A DNA stretch of 64,000 bases from Paenibacillus lignilyticus (lineage in GTDB: Bacteria > Bacillota > Bacilli > Paenibacillales > Paenibacillaceae), in assembly GCF_017942085.1 (NCBI RefSeq), contig NZ_JAGKSP010000015.1, forward strand, positions 62,001 through 126,000, read 5' to 3'. Below the pieces are notes generated by a model. That model was not told the DNA's origin and did no database searches. It was given only the letters and a program-made list of their open reading frames with translations. The position numbers were made by a program, and so were the translations under genes. The first letter of the stretch is position 1. Each line of letters starts with the position of its first letter. Of the stretch, positions 42,730 through 51,614 are shown one piece after another.

Positions 42730-43887
42730 ATGTTTAACCATGCGCCGAAGGCGCTTTATATTCATATCCCTTTCTGTACGAACAAGTGTCACTACTGCGA
42801 TTTTACGTCTTATGTGCTTCGTGGGCAGCCTGTAGATGCTTACCTGGATGCGCTGGAGAGCGAGATGGCGCGGACGGTTGAGGCGCTTCCTCCGGAAGAA
42901 ATCCATACGGTATTCGTTGGAGGCGGCACGCCTACCGTGCTGACACCGCCGCAGATGGAGCGTTTTCTGACTTCCGTGAAGAAATACTTCCCCATTCATC
43001 CGGATGCGGAGTTTACGATGGAAGCGAACCCGGGGACTACGGATTTGGACAAGCTGACAGCCATGAAGGCAGGCGGCGTTAATCGAATCAGTTTTGGCGT
43101 ACAGTCGTTTGATAACGGGCTGCTTGAGCGGATCGGCCGCATACACAATGTCGACGATGTCTATCGCAGCATCGAGAATGCGCGTGCGGCAGGCTTTAGC
43201 AATTTATCGATCGATCTGATGTTCGGCCTTCCCGGCCAGAGCGTGGAGCAGCTCTCTGACAGCGTTAATCGTGCTTTGCAATTAGGACTACCCCATTACT
43301 CGCTTTATGGTCTTAAGGTTGAAGAGAATACGTTGTTCCATGCGTTATATGAGCGCAATGAGCTGCCGCTTCCGCCGGAAGAGGATGAGCTTGCCATGTA
43401 TATGCTTCTGATTGATAAGCTTAAAGCGGAAGGGTTTCATCATTATGAGATCAGCAACTTCGCTAAGCCCGGCCACGAGAGCAGACACAATATTACGTAT
43501 TGGCGCAACGAGCCTTATTATGGCCTTGGTGCGGGTGCGCACGGTTATGCCAGAGGCGAGCGGCACGTTAATATTAAAGGAATTCAGCCTTACATTGATG
43601 CGGCGGCGCAGCGGCTTCCTCGTCTTGAAACGAACCCGGTACCCGAGCATGAAGCGATGGAAGATTTCATGATGGTCGGACTTCGCATGCTCGAAGGTGT
43701 GAACAATGATCGTTTCTCGGTTCAATTTCCCGGTCAAACGATTGAAGGCGTGTTTGGGGAGGCGCTTCGAACCGTACTCTCGCAAGGGCTGATCGAGTAC
43801 ACGGAAGGCAGCGGCGGCGGATATCGATTGTCCGAGAAGGGAATCCCGCTCGGCAACGAAGTATTCGGTGCCTTTATCAGCGGATAA
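42730..43887 (+). CDS. hemW: radical SAM heme chaperone HemW
   Basis: A 385-residue radical SAM protein, formerly called HemN-like. The 4Fe-4S motif is C16-x3-C20-x2-C23 in IPFCTNKCHYCDF. SAM-contact segments are FVGGGTPTVL, EANPGT and GVQSFDNGLLERIGR. The extra cysteine typical of true coproporphyrinogen dehydrogenase (CxxxCxxC-x-C) is replaced by Phe in CDF, which favours the heme-insertase HemW. GGAGGTGA precedes the ATG. Confidence 0.95.
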   Translation: MFNHAPKALYIHIPFCTNKCHYCDFTSYVLRGQPVDAYLDALESEMARTVEALPPEEIHTVFVGGGTPTVLTPPQMERFLTSVKKYFPIHPDAEFTMEANPGTTDLDKLTAMKAGGVNRISFGVQSFDNGLLERIGRIHNVDDVYRSIENARAAGFSNLSIDLMFGLPGQSVEQLSDSVNRALQLGLPHYSLYGLKVEENTLFHALYERNELPLPPEEDELAMYMLLIDKLKAEGFHHYEISNFAKPGHESRHNITYWRNEPYYGLGAGAHGYARGERHVNIKGIQPYIDAAAQRLPRLETNPVPEHEAMEDFMMVGLRMLEGVNNDRFSVQFPGQTIEGVFGEALRTVLSQGLIEYTEGSGGGYRLSEKGIPLGNEVFGAFISG

Positions 43888-43995
43888 GGCAGCGGATTCA
43901 GTCAAATTATTCTTGTGTTAACATTCATGATGGTGTATATTTATTCGTGTTAAAAGCAGTTAACTATGGAGTTTATGGAAGCGGAGGCGAGTGAG

Positions 43996-44457
43996 ATGCA
44001 AGCGGTATGCAGAAAGGCGACCGAGAGTGATATCGAAACATTAGTGGATTTAATAGCAGGGTACGCCGAGAAAGGCATTATGCTGCCGCGATCTCGCGAT
44101 ATGCTGAAGCGACAAATTCATACCTTCGTTGTAGCGGAGGTTTCAGGTGAGGTAGTCGGCTGCGGCTCATTAACACAGCTTGGCGCTGACCTCGTCGAGA
44201 TCCGCTCGCTCGGCATATCTGAAGGTTATAAGGGACTGGGTATAGGCAGCAAGCTTGTCGATCAGCTGCTTCATGAAGCGAAGGAGCAGAACATCCCGAA
44301 AGTGATGGCGCTGACTTACGAGGTCAATTTCTTCGAGAAGAACGGCTTCACGATCGTGAACAAGGAGATTTTTCCCGAGAAAGTATGGACGGACTGTATC
44401 CACTGTCCGAAGCAGCATGCTTGCGACGAAATCGCCGTACTTAGAATGTTGAACTAA
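43996..44457 (+). CDS. GNAT acetyltransferase, N-acetylglutamate synthase-like
   Basis: A 153-residue protein. Start at 43996, with GGAGG 8 nt upstream; the ATG at 43966 lacks an RBS. The acetyl-CoA loop is EGYKGLGIGSKLVDQLL (Q/RxxGxG/A-type). The C-terminus carries a cysteine cluster, C134-x2-C137-x5-C143, in the context WTDCIHCPKQHACDE. Short bacterial ArgA enzymes of the mycobacterial type have a similar tail, so arginine-pathway glutamate acetylation is the leading guess; other small-molecule acetylation is possible. No arginine genes are nearby. Confidence 0.85.
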   Translation: MQAVCRKATESDIETLVDLIAGYAEKGIMLPRSRDMLKRQIHTFVVAEVSGEVVGCGSLTQLGADLVEIRSLGISEGYKGLGIGSKLVDQLLHEAKEQNIPKVMALTYEVNFFEKNGFTIVNKEIFPEKVWTDCIHCPKQHACDEIAVLRMLN

Positions 44458-44502
44458 TGCAACTATACGACCTGTTGCGATGAATAGCATCATATAACTT
44501 AT

Positions 44503-44541
44503 AAGCCACTGTACCTTTTCGATAAGGTACAGTGGCTTTTT
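44503..44541 (+). terminator. intrinsic terminator after GNAT gene
   Basis: A perfect 15-bp stem, AAGCCACTGTACCTT (44503-44517) with AAGGTACAGTGGCTT (44524-44538), continues into T. Confidence 0.95.
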
Positions 44542-44640
44542 GTTTCTTCCAGTCCGGGATCGGCCATAATAATGGCCGGAATGGGAACAATACAAGCTGT
44601 TAACTTGAGATCAGCAACCCCACAGGAGGATACGCAAATC

Positions 44641-45642
44641 ATGAAGCGCTTAATGATCTTTATCTCCCTGGCTCTAATTCTGGCCTCTTGTTCGGCTAAA
44701 GAGAACGCGCATATAGGGAAGAATAACGCAAGCGGCTCGCTCGTCAATTTGCAAATACAAGGGCATCAAGGGGCGGTAACGACCCCTTATAAGATGAGAG
44801 ACGGGAAGGTTTGGATTCCGGCGGATCAAGCGGCAGAGCTGTTCGGGTATCGGTACGAATTGGAGCCTGCAAGCCAGTCGGCATCGATGGGCTACATGGA
44901 TCCCATTTATAGATTCAAGCTGAATTCGAAACAGGCTCACATCGGCGATGAGCCGCTGATGCTGCATGAGGCTCCTCAGCTTATAGATCATAAACTGTAT
45001 TTGGAAACGAACTCCTTGTCGCAGCTTTGGCAAACGCCTCTCGATTGGGATGCGAAGCTCAATTCAATCGTGGTAACACCTCCCGCGGTCGATGAGCCTG
45101 ATCGATCATCCGCATTGAGCATGCCAAGAAACACACTTCGAGCCAAAGCTTTAGACACGGACGATTCGCAGTGGGACCCTAATGATAATACGGATGGAAA
45201 TCCAGATCCGGATGGGAATTCAGGCGGAAATCAAGGAGGAAATACCGAGCCCGGAGCGGATGCCGAGAAAGTCATCTCGTTTGCTAAGCAATTCATGGCG
45301 ATCCCATACAAATTTGATGCAGCACCCTATGCAGAGAGCCGGAAATTCGATTGCTCATCATTTGTGCAGCATGTGTTCGACCATGTAGGTATAGAGCTCC
45401 CGCGCTCATCCAGAGCGCAATCGAAGATCGGACAATACGTTGCCCGCGAGCATTTCAAACCGGGAGATGCGGTGTTCTTCTACACCCCCGGAAGATACAG
45501 CAGCAACAAAATAGTCGGTCATGTCGGCATTTATATCGGCAACAATCAGGTTATTCATACGTACGGGAGTCCCGGCGTGACGATCTCCGAGCTGGAAGGG
45601 AGCTGGAACGATCGGGTTTTGTGGGGAAGAAGAGTCCTTTAA
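44641..45642 (+). CDS. NlpC/P60 (C40) family lipoprotein, cell-wall endopeptidase
   Basis: A 333-residue exported protein. The ATG at 44641 follows AGGAGG. The signal peptide ends in a lipobox (LILASC), so it is probably lipid-anchored. Residues about 40-140 resemble a copper-amine-oxidase-N-like stalk domain (MRDGKVWIPADQAAELFGY). An Asn/Gly/Asp-Pro linker follows, then the NlpC/P60 domain from about 215: catalytic Cys in RKFDCSSFVQHVF, His in GHVGIYIGNNQVIHTY. It likely cleaves peptidoglycan stem peptides. It has its own transcript start and is followed by the hrcA promoter. Confidence 0.92.
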   Translation: MKRLMIFISLALILASCSAKENAHIGKNNASGSLVNLQIQGHQGAVTTPYKMRDGKVWIPADQAAELFGYRYELEPASQSASMGYMDPIYRFKLNSKQAHIGDEPLMLHEAPQLIDHKLYLETNSLSQLWQTPLDWDAKLNSIVVTPPAVDEPDRSSALSMPRNTLRAKALDTDDSQWDPNDNTDGNPDPDGNSGGNQGGNTEPGADAEKVISFAKQFMAIPYKFDAAPYAESRKFDCSSFVQHVFDHVGIELPRSSRAQSKIGQYVAREHFKPGDAVFFYTPGRYSSNKIVGHVGIYIGNNQVIHTYGSPGVTISELEGSWNDRVLWGRRVL

Positions 45643-45752
45643 TCCTTTACGAATGATTGAAATGAAAATGGCTGTCTCGAAAGTGCGCAGGGGAATGCTG
45701 CTTTTGAGATGGCTTTTTTCATCTTTCTTCCGGCCCAAAATACCGAACTGAC

Positions 45753-45782
45753 TTGACAATTGGCAAGCGATTTTGGTATTTT
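45753..45782 (+). promoter_or_regulatory. sigma-A promoter of hrcA-grpE-dnaK operon
   Basis: -35 TTGACA (45753-45758), 18-nt spacer, -10 TATTTT (45777-45782), directly before the CIRCE operator. Confidence 0.75.
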
Positions 45783-45793
45783 TGTAGTAATGA

Positions 45794-45820
45794 TTAGCAC
45801 TCATCGATAACGAGTGCTAA
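45794..45820 (+). promoter_or_regulatory. CIRCE operator (HrcA binding site)
   Basis: Perfect CIRCE inverted repeat, TTAGCACTC (45794-45802) / N9 / GAGTGCTAA (45812-45820). HrcA bound here represses the chaperone operon; heat lifts repression. Confidence 0.98.
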
Positions 45821-45895
45821 CGGTTGAGGGATGACCGCAATAATTGGGAAGAAGCTTAAGTAGGAAACGATCTTTATAAACCGGGAGGGACTGCG

Positions 45896-46921
45896 ATGTT
45901 AACTGAACGGCAGCGTATGATTTTGAATGTCATCATAGACGATTATATCCGCTCAGCGGAGCCAATTGGTTCACGCAGCATTTCGAAACGAAGCGATGTC
46001 AGCTTTAGCCCGGCAACCATTCGTAACGAGATGGCTGATTTGGAAGAGCTCGGATTTCTGGAACAGCCTCACACCTCGGCAGGTCGTATTCCATCTATTA
46101 AAGGCTACCGCTATTACGTCGATCATCTTGTAAGACTGAGTCAAGTTAACGAACAGGATATGCAAACGGTTCGCTCCTTCTTCACGGAGAAAGTGAACCA
46201 AATGGAACAGATTATTCAACATGCAGCCATGATTATGTCCAATCTGACGAATTACACGAGCATTGTGCTTGGGCCGGAGACGTTTACGAATTCGCTGAAG
46301 CATTTCCAGCTCGTTCCCATCAGTGATGACACCGCGGTAGCGATCATCGTTACCAACACGGGTCATGTTGAGAATCGCACGATTTCTTTGCCGGATGATA
46401 TGAGCATGGAGGAAATGCAGCAGGCTGTTAACATTCTGAACAGCAAATTGATCGGGGTGCCAATTGCGCGCCTAAAATCCAAGCTGTATTCCGAAGTCGG
46501 TCAGGAGCTTGGCCGTTATGCGGACCAATGCGAGCGACTGCTCGGCGTACTCGACGACGCTTTAATGAACGAAGACGATCATCGTGTATTCTTAAGCGGG
46601 ACGACGAACATGCTGACACAGCCGGAGTTCAAGGATGTCGACAAAGTAAAGACGCTGCTCGACCTGCTTGACGAGACGCCGACCATTATGCAGATGTTCA
46701 GTACGCTGCCAAGCGGTATTCAAGTTCGTATCGGAACCGAGAATACGCATGAGGCGATTAACAACTGCAGTTTGATTACGGCGACTTACTCGGCACAAGG
46801 CAAACAGCTGGGCACGATTGGGATTTTGGGACCGACACGAATGGATTACGGTAAAGTGATCAGCTTGCTGGACTTACTGTCCAAAGATATGGCGGTTCTG
46901 CTCGGTCGATGGTACAAATGA
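45896..46921 (+). CDS. hrcA: heat-inducible transcription repressor HrcA
   Basis: A 341-residue repressor of the CIRCE regulon. The N-terminal winged helix is MLTERQRMILNVIIDDYIRSAEPIGSRSI through SPATIRNEMADLEELGFLEQPHTSAGRIPS; the C-terminal sensing/dimer domain ends IGILGPTRMDYGKVISLLDLLSK. It is autoregulated through the CIRCE 75 bp upstream. First gene of hrcA-grpE-dnaK-dnaJ. GGGAGGG precedes the ATG. Confidence 0.98.
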   Translation: MLTERQRMILNVIIDDYIRSAEPIGSRSISKRSDVSFSPATIRNEMADLEELGFLEQPHTSAGRIPSIKGYRYYVDHLVRLSQVNEQDMQTVRSFFTEKVNQMEQIIQHAAMIMSNLTNYTSIVLGPETFTNSLKHFQLVPISDDTAVAIIVTNTGHVENRTISLPDDMSMEEMQQAVNILNSKLIGVPIARLKSKLYSEVGQELGRYADQCERLLGVLDDALMNEDDHRVFLSGTTNMLTQPEFKDVDKVKTLLDLLDETPTIMQMFSTLPSGIQVRIGTENTHEAINNCSLITATYSAQGKQLGTIGILGPTRMDYGKVISLLDLLSKDMAVLLGRWYK

Positions 46922-46977
46922 CGCGAATTAACATGAGTGAAGCAATTAGGGATTACTTTCAGGAGGTGTAAGCGCTC

Positions 46978-47550
46978 GTGTCTGTGAATGAACAGCATAC
47001 AGATGAGGAACATAAACATGAAGAGAACCGTACTGCAGAGGAAGCGCAGGAAACGGTGAATGAAGAAACGGCGGCTCCCCAAGAAGAAGGAAGCGCAGGA
47101 GATTCCCGCGTAGAGGCACTTGAGAAATTAGCCGAAGAGAACCAACAGCGATACTTAAGAGCACAAGCTGACTTTGACAACTTCCGTCGTCGTACGATGA
47201 AGGAAAAGGAAGAGCTTGGGCAATATGCTTCCATGAAACTGATCGGGCAGCTTCTGCCGGTAGTCGATAACTTTGGCCGCGCCATTGAAGCTGCGAAGAA
47301 CGGCGGCGACGGCGAATCGTTTTCCAAAGGCGTCGACATGATCTTCCGCCAGCTTGAGCAAGTGCTTGAAGCTGAAGGACTTAAAGCGATGGATGCGGTT
47401 GGGCAGCCGTTTAACCCGGATTTCCACCAAGCCATTATGCAAGTCGAATCCGATGAGCATGAAGAAGGCATCGTTGTTGAAGAAGTGCAAAAGGGCTACG
47501 TCCTGAAGGATAAAGTGCTGCGTCCCGCTATGGTTAAAGTCAGCGGTTAA
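46978..47550 (+). CDS. grpE: nucleotide exchange factor GrpE
   Basis: A 190-residue DnaK cochaperone releasing ADP. It starts with GTG after AGGAGGTG. An acidic, disordered N-terminus of about 45 residues is followed by the long dimer helix (RVEALEKLAEENQQRYLRAQADFDNFRRR) and the C-terminal beta domain (LKAMDAVGQPFNPDFHQAIMQVES; VVEEVQKGYVLKDKVLRPAMVKV). Confidence 0.98.
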   Translation: MSVNEQHTDEEHKHEENRTAEEAQETVNEETAAPQEEGSAGDSRVEALEKLAEENQQRYLRAQADFDNFRRRTMKEKEELGQYASMKLIGQLLPVVDNFGRAIEAAKNGGDGESFSKGVDMIFRQLEQVLEAEGLKAMDAVGQPFNPDFHQAIMQVESDEHEEGIVVEEVQKGYVLKDKVLRPAMVKVSG

Positions 47551-47607
47551 CAATCAGCTTGCCTATAGATGATTCAAATTATATCCCTTTGAGGAGGAAC
47601 TTTAATT

Positions 47608-49455
47608 ATGAGTAAAGTAATCGGTATCGACCTTGGTACAACAAACTCTTGCGTTGCGGTAATGGAAGGCGGCGAAGCCGTCGTAATCCCGAATCCGGAA
47701 GGCAACCGCACAACCCCTTCTGTTGTTGGTTTCAAGAAAGACGGCGAACGTATTGTCGGTGAATCGGCTAAACGCCAAGCGATCACGAATCCGGACCGCA
47801 CGATCATGTCCATTAAACGTCACATGGGCTCCAGCCATAAAGAAGTTATCGATGGCAAAGATTTCTCCGCACCGGAAATTTCCGCAATCATTCTGCAAAA
47901 GCTGAAATCAGATGCTGAGGCTTACCTTGGCCAAACGGTAACACAAGCCGTAATCACAGTACCGGCTTACTTTAATGACAGTCAGCGTCAAGCAACGAAA
48001 GATGCCGGTAAAATCGCGGGTCTTGAAGTGCTTCGTATCGTCAACGAGCCGACAGCTGCTGCACTTGCTTACGGTCTGGAGAAAACAGAAGATCACACGA
48101 TCCTCGTTTATGACCTTGGCGGCGGTACGTTCGACGTTTCGATCCTTGAGCTTGGCGATGGTTTCTTCGAAGTAAAAGCAACCAGCGGTGACAACCGTCT
48201 GGGCGGCGATGACTTCGACCAAGTAATCATCGACTACCTGGTATCCGAATTCAAGAAAGAGCAAGGCGTTGACCTTTCCAAAGATAAAGCAGCTGTACAA
48301 CGTCTGAAAGACGCGGCTGAGAAAGCGAAGAAAGAGCTTTCCGGCGTACTGACTTCGACAATCTCCCTGCCGTTCATCACTATGGCAGACGGCGTTCCTC
48401 AGCATTTGGAGCTTAGCCTGACTCGCGCGAAGTTCGAAGAACTGTCGCATGCCCTTGTAGAGCGTACACTTGGCCCAACTCGCCAAGCTCTGAGCGATGC
48501 AGGCATGTCGCCTAGCGATATCGATAAAGTTGTTCTTGTAGGCGGATCGACTCGTATCCCGGCTGTACAAGAAGCAGTTAAGAAACTGATCGGCAAAGAG
48601 CCGCACAAAGGCGTTAACCCGGATGAGGTTGTAGCTCTTGGCGCAGCAGTTCAAGCAGGCGTATTGACAGGCGATGTGAAGGACGTTGTATTGCTTGACG
48701 TAACGCCATTGTCCCTCGGTATCGAAACTGCAGGCGGCGTGTTCACGAAGATGATCGATCGCAACACGACAATCCCTACAAGCAAATCCCAAGTGTACTC
48801 CACTTATGCGGATAACCAGCCAAGCGTTGAAATTCACGTGCTTCAAGGCGAGCGTCAAATGGCTGCAGGCAACAAAACGCTCGGCCGCTTCACACTTGGT
48901 GATATTCCACTGGCTCCGCGCGGCGTACCGCAAATCGAAGTTACATTCGATATCGATGCCAACGGTATCGTAAACGTGTCTGCCCTTGATAAAGGCACAG
49001 GCAAGAGCCACAAAATCACGATCACTTCTTCCGGCGGTCTGTCCGAAGAAGAAATCGACCGCATGATGAAGGATGCGGAATTGAACGCAGAGGAAGATCG
49101 CAAACGTCGTGAGCTCGTCGAAGCGAAGAATGCGGCCGACCAACTGGTGTATTCCGTGGACAAAACAATCAAAGATCTTGGCGATAAAGTAGATGCGGGC
49201 GAAATCGCAAAAGCGAACGAAGCTAAAGAGAAAGTTACCGCAGCGCTGGCAACAGACGATGTGGAACAAATCAATGCAGCTGCAGAAGCGCTGACGGAAA
49301 TCGTTCAACAGCTATCCGTGAAATTGTATGAGCAAGCACAAGCTGCGGGTCAAGGCGCTGAAGGCGCAGGTCCGGAAGCGGGCGGCGAATCTTCTTCCAG
49401 AGGCAAAGACAACGTAGTCGATGCCGACTATGAAGTTGTAGACGACAAGAAGTAA
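47608..49455 (+). CDS. dnaK: molecular chaperone DnaK
   Basis: A 615-residue Hsp70. The ATPase domain opens IGIDLGTTNSCVAVMEGGE and has the phosphate loop LVYDLGGGTFDVSIL and VLVGGSTRIPAVQ. It lacks the about 25-residue segment found in Gram-negative DnaK, as usual for Firmicutes. The substrate domain starts near LLDVTPLSLGIETAGGV, and the C-terminal lid and flexible tail end in DNVVDADYEVVDDKK. GAGGAGG precedes the ATG. Confidence 0.99.
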   Translation: MSKVIGIDLGTTNSCVAVMEGGEAVVIPNPEGNRTTPSVVGFKKDGERIVGESAKRQAITNPDRTIMSIKRHMGSSHKEVIDGKDFSAPEISAIILQKLKSDAEAYLGQTVTQAVITVPAYFNDSQRQATKDAGKIAGLEVLRIVNEPTAAALAYGLEKTEDHTILVYDLGGGTFDVSILELGDGFFEVKATSGDNRLGGDDFDQVIIDYLVSEFKKEQGVDLSKDKAAVQRLKDAAEKAKKELSGVLTSTISLPFITMADGVPQHLELSLTRAKFEELSHALVERTLGPTRQALSDAGMSPSDIDKVVLVGGSTRIPAVQEAVKKLIGKEPHKGVNPDEVVALGAAVQAGVLTGDVKDVVLLDVTPLSLGIETAGGVFTKMIDRNTTIPTSKSQVYSTYADNQPSVEIHVLQGERQMAAGNKTLGRFTLGDIPLAPRGVPQIEVTFDIDANGIVNVSALDKGTGKSHKITITSSGGLSEEEIDRMMKDAELNAEEDRKRRELVEAKNAADQLVYSVDKTIKDLGDKVDAGEIAKANEAKEKVTAALATDDVEQINAAAEALTEIVQQLSVKLYEQAQAAGQGAEGAGPEAGGESSSRGKDNVVDADYEVVDDKK

Positions 49456-49478
49456 GTAGTGTAAATTAAGTTATACGC

Positions 49479-49525
49479 AAACGGTGTGCCGTCCGAAAAA
49501 CTTTGGACGGCGCAGCCGTTTTTCG
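49479..49525 (+). terminator. terminator between dnaK and dnaJ
   Basis: GCCGTCC (49488-49494) pairs with GGACGGC (49505-49511), with outer AACGG/CCGTT, followed by T. It probably lowers dnaJ expression relative to dnaK. Confidence 0.85.
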
Positions 49526-49570
49526 TGTGTCTAGATAGATAATGATTTTGCAGCGCAAATAGGAGACGGG

Positions 49571-50719
49571 GTGACGGAGTTGGCTGACAAGCGGGACTAT
49601 TATGAGGTGCTCGGCGTCGGGAAAGACGCAGGCGAGGACGAAATTAAGAAAGCGTATCGTAAAATGGCGCGCCAATACCATCCGGACGTAAATAAAGCGG
49701 CGGATGCGGAAGATAAATTTAAAGAAGTGAAGGAAGCATACGACGTACTTAGTGACGATGGTAAGCGCGCTACGTATGACCGACACGGTCACGTAGATCC
49801 GAACCAAGGCTTTGGCGGCGGTGCCGGCGATTTCGGCGGCGGCTTCGGCGATATTTTCGATATGTTCTTTGGCGGCGGAGGCGGCGGTCGTCGTGATCCA
49901 AATGCTCCGCAGCGCGGAAATGACTTGCAGTATACGATGACCATCGAATTCAAGGAAGCCGTGTTCGGCAAGGAAACGGAAATTACGATTCCGCGCACCG
50001 AAACATGTGATACTTGTGTAGGTTCAGGCGCGAAACCGGGTACGAAACCTGAAACCTGTTCCGTTTGTCGCGGTACGGGTCAGCAAGAAGTGGTACAAAA
50101 TACACCGTTTGGCCGTATGGTAAATCGCAGAGCTTGCTCTAATTGTAATGGCGCAGGCAAAATCGTCAAAGAAAAATGTACGACTTGCCATGGCGCAGGC
50201 AAAGTGAAGAAGCAGCGTAAAATCAATGTGAAAATTCCTGCCGGTGTCGATGAAGGCGCACAAATCCGCTTAAGCGGCGAAGGTGAAGGCGGATTCCGCG
50301 GGGGCCCATCCGGTGACTTATATATCGTAATTCGTGTGAAGCCTCATGATTTCTTCGAGCGTGAGAACGATGATATTTACTGCGAAGTACCGCTAACGTT
50401 CGCACAGGCGGCACTTGGCGATGAGATCGAAATTCCGACGCTGACAGAGAAAGTGAAGCTGAAAATTCCTGCAGGGACGCAGACCGGCACTTATTTCCGT
50501 TTGAAAGGCAAAGGTGTTCCGCGCCTTCGCGGTTATGGTCAAGGCGATCAGCATGTTAAAGTAACCGTCGTGACGCCAACTGCCCTGAATGAAGAGCAGA
50601 AGGAATTGTTGCGTCAGTTCTCCGGCGGTGGAGCAGCAGGCGGCGGCACGGATGCCGGACAGCAAGAACACCATGAATCGATCTTCGAGAAGATGAAGAA
50701 AGCATTCCGCGGCGACTAA
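49571..50719 (+). CDS. dnaJ: chaperone protein DnaJ
   Basis: A 382-residue Hsp40. J domain DYYEVLGVGKDAGEDEIKKAYRK with HPD in YHPDVNK; a Gly/Phe-rich stretch; then four CxxCxGxG zinc repeats (CDTCVGSG, CSVCRGTG, CSNCNGAG, CTTCHGAG) and the C-terminal client-binding domain. The listed start is GTG at 49571, 5 nt after AGGAG; the in-frame TTG at 49580 (LADKRDYYE) is also possible. It lies 115 bp after dnaK, beyond a terminator. Confidence 0.98.
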   Translation: MTELADKRDYYEVLGVGKDAGEDEIKKAYRKMARQYHPDVNKAADAEDKFKEVKEAYDVLSDDGKRATYDRHGHVDPNQGFGGGAGDFGGGFGDIFDMFFGGGGGGRRDPNAPQRGNDLQYTMTIEFKEAVFGKETEITIPRTETCDTCVGSGAKPGTKPETCSVCRGTGQQEVVQNTPFGRMVNRRACSNCNGAGKIVKEKCTTCHGAGKVKKQRKINVKIPAGVDEGAQIRLSGEGEGGFRGGPSGDLYIVIRVKPHDFFERENDDIYCEVPLTFAQAALGDEIEIPTLTEKVKLKIPAGTQTGTYFRLKGKGVPRLRGYGQGDQHVKVTVVTPTALNEEQKELLRQFSGGGAAGGGTDAGQQEHHESIFEKMKKAFRGD

Positions 50720-50802
50720 TAGGCTTAAAAGCATAAGATCGCGGCCACTTGTTTATGCTAACTTTCGTGTCTGAATCCATTTCTACATGAAGGAGCATGA
50801 AC

Positions 50803-50958
50803 ATGAGCGATCAAGACTTGGAGAAACAAAATTTCGCAGAGCTGCCGATCGGCAAAAATGAGGATGTGGAATTCTCGGCGGAGCTGGCTGACGAGGAAGA
50901 TAAGAAAGCCATGCAGCGAGCGGCGGAGGCAGACGCCAGAGCGCAGAAGCAGTCATGA
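50803..50958 (+). CDS. small YfhD-like protein
   Basis: A 51-residue, highly charged soluble protein. AAGGAG precedes the ATG. The middle EDVEFSAELADEEDKKAMQRAA and the ADARAQ tail fit the pattern of YfhD-family proteins (DVEFSxELADxxDxEAxxRAxxADxR), known from Bacillus and of unknown function. The call is from remembered family pattern, so moderate. It lies between dnaJ and another small ORF 13 bp downstream. Confidence 0.75.
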   Translation: MSDQDLEKQNFAELPIGKNEDVEFSAELADEEDKKAMQRAAEADARAQKQS

Positions 50959-50971
50959 GGCTGCTGACTCT

Positions 50972-51163
50972 ATGACAGTCATTCATGCCACGTTTCAAGA
51001 TGGAGACGGAGCGCGTGAGGCGCAGCTGAAGCTGATGGCACTACGCGTGCTGCAAGTGGACGGCGGCGCTGACGGCGCTTCGCTAACCGCTACTGTCGGG
51101 GATGATTTGGTTGACCGCGCTCTTCATTTGATTGAACAAACCGGTGGAACAGCTAATATGTGA
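50972..51163 (+). CDS. hypothetical small protein
   Basis: A 63-residue protein of no recognised family. It opens TVIHATFQDGDGAREAQLKLMALRVLQVDGG, a beta-alpha-beta-like pattern reminiscent of short stress-protein domains, but no firm match. Start at 50972 with only a weak GAGG upstream, 13 bp after the YfhD-like stop. A strong terminator follows its stop, which supports it as the last gene of this small unit. Confidence 0.65.
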   Translation: MTVIHATFQDGDGAREAQLKLMALRVLQVDGGADGASLTATVGDDLVDRALHLIEQTGGTANM

Positions 51164-51171
51164 GCAAATCC

Positions 51172-51217
51172 AGATACCGTACCCACGAATTGTCGAGGGT
51201 ACGGTATCTTTTTTTAT
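51172..51217 (+). terminator. intrinsic terminator after small-protein pair
   Basis: A perfect 13-bp stem, AGATACCGTACCC (51172-51184) with GGGTACGGTATCT (51197-51209), followed by seven more T. Confidence 0.95.
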
Positions 51218-51220
51218 TCC

Positions 51221-51249
51221 TTGTGAAACGTTTCAACGTGTGGCAAAAT
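51221..51249 (+). promoter_or_regulatory. promoter with LacI-type palindromic operator before cupin gene
   Basis: The perfect 12-bp palindrome TGAAACGTTTCA (51224-51235) has the central CG typical of LacI-family operators. It overlaps a candidate -35 TTGTGA (51221-51226); 17 nt downstream is CAAAAT (51244-51249) with extended TG-G. Operator identity is inferred; the promoter is weak by consensus. Confidence 0.5.
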
Positions 51250-51284
51250 TAACGATAGCTTGAAGCAATGTGAGGAGGATGTAC

Positions 51285-51614
51285 ATGCCTGTTAATTTCA
51301 GAGGTGCAGCACAGGAATATCCGGAGTGGAGCGAGCTAAGCCACTATGGGATCAACCATCTTAAGGTCGGCGATATCGTTCAACTGCATTATCATGATGC
51401 GAATGAATACTGGATCATCATAAGCGGCAAAGGAACGTGTACTACGGAAGGCGACACGTACGAAATCGGTGCCGGTGATATGGTCCTCACAAAACGCGGA
51501 GATGAGCATTCCCTAATCGTCACAGAAGAGATGGTTGCCGTATATATTTATGGCATTATGCCTGAAGGCGGCCGGGTAGGATATCTATTTAAAGATAAAG
51601 GAGCCGCACAATGA
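51285..51614 (+). CDS. cupin-domain protein
   Basis: A 109-residue single cupin. Start ATG at 51285, 6 nt after GAGGAGG. Cupin motif 1 is GDIVQLHYHDANEYWIIISGKG with HxH and E as metal ligands; motif 2 is GAGDMVLTKRGDEHSLIV with the final His. Likely a small sugar-handling or isomerase-type enzyme, or a metal-binding accessory. It overlaps the next gene (Gfo/Idh dehydrogenase) by 4 bp, so the two probably act together. Confidence 0.88.
   Translation: MPVNFRGAAQEYPEWSELSHYGINHLKVGDIVQLHYHDANEYWIIISGKGTCTTEGDTYEIGAGDMVLTKRGDEHSLIVTEEMVAVYIYGIMPEGGRVGYLFKDKGAAQ

Noticed and set aside
47908..49308. 466-codon open frame antisense to dnaK
   Set aside because: A well-known artefact: the codon bias of dnaK leaves the opposite frame open. 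No initiation signals and no recognisable domains.
51224..51235. TGAAACGTTTCA read as a CcpA cre site
   Set aside because: The cre consensus needs 14 nt with TG and CA at outer positions around the CG; here they are one position too close, so a general LacI-family site fits better.
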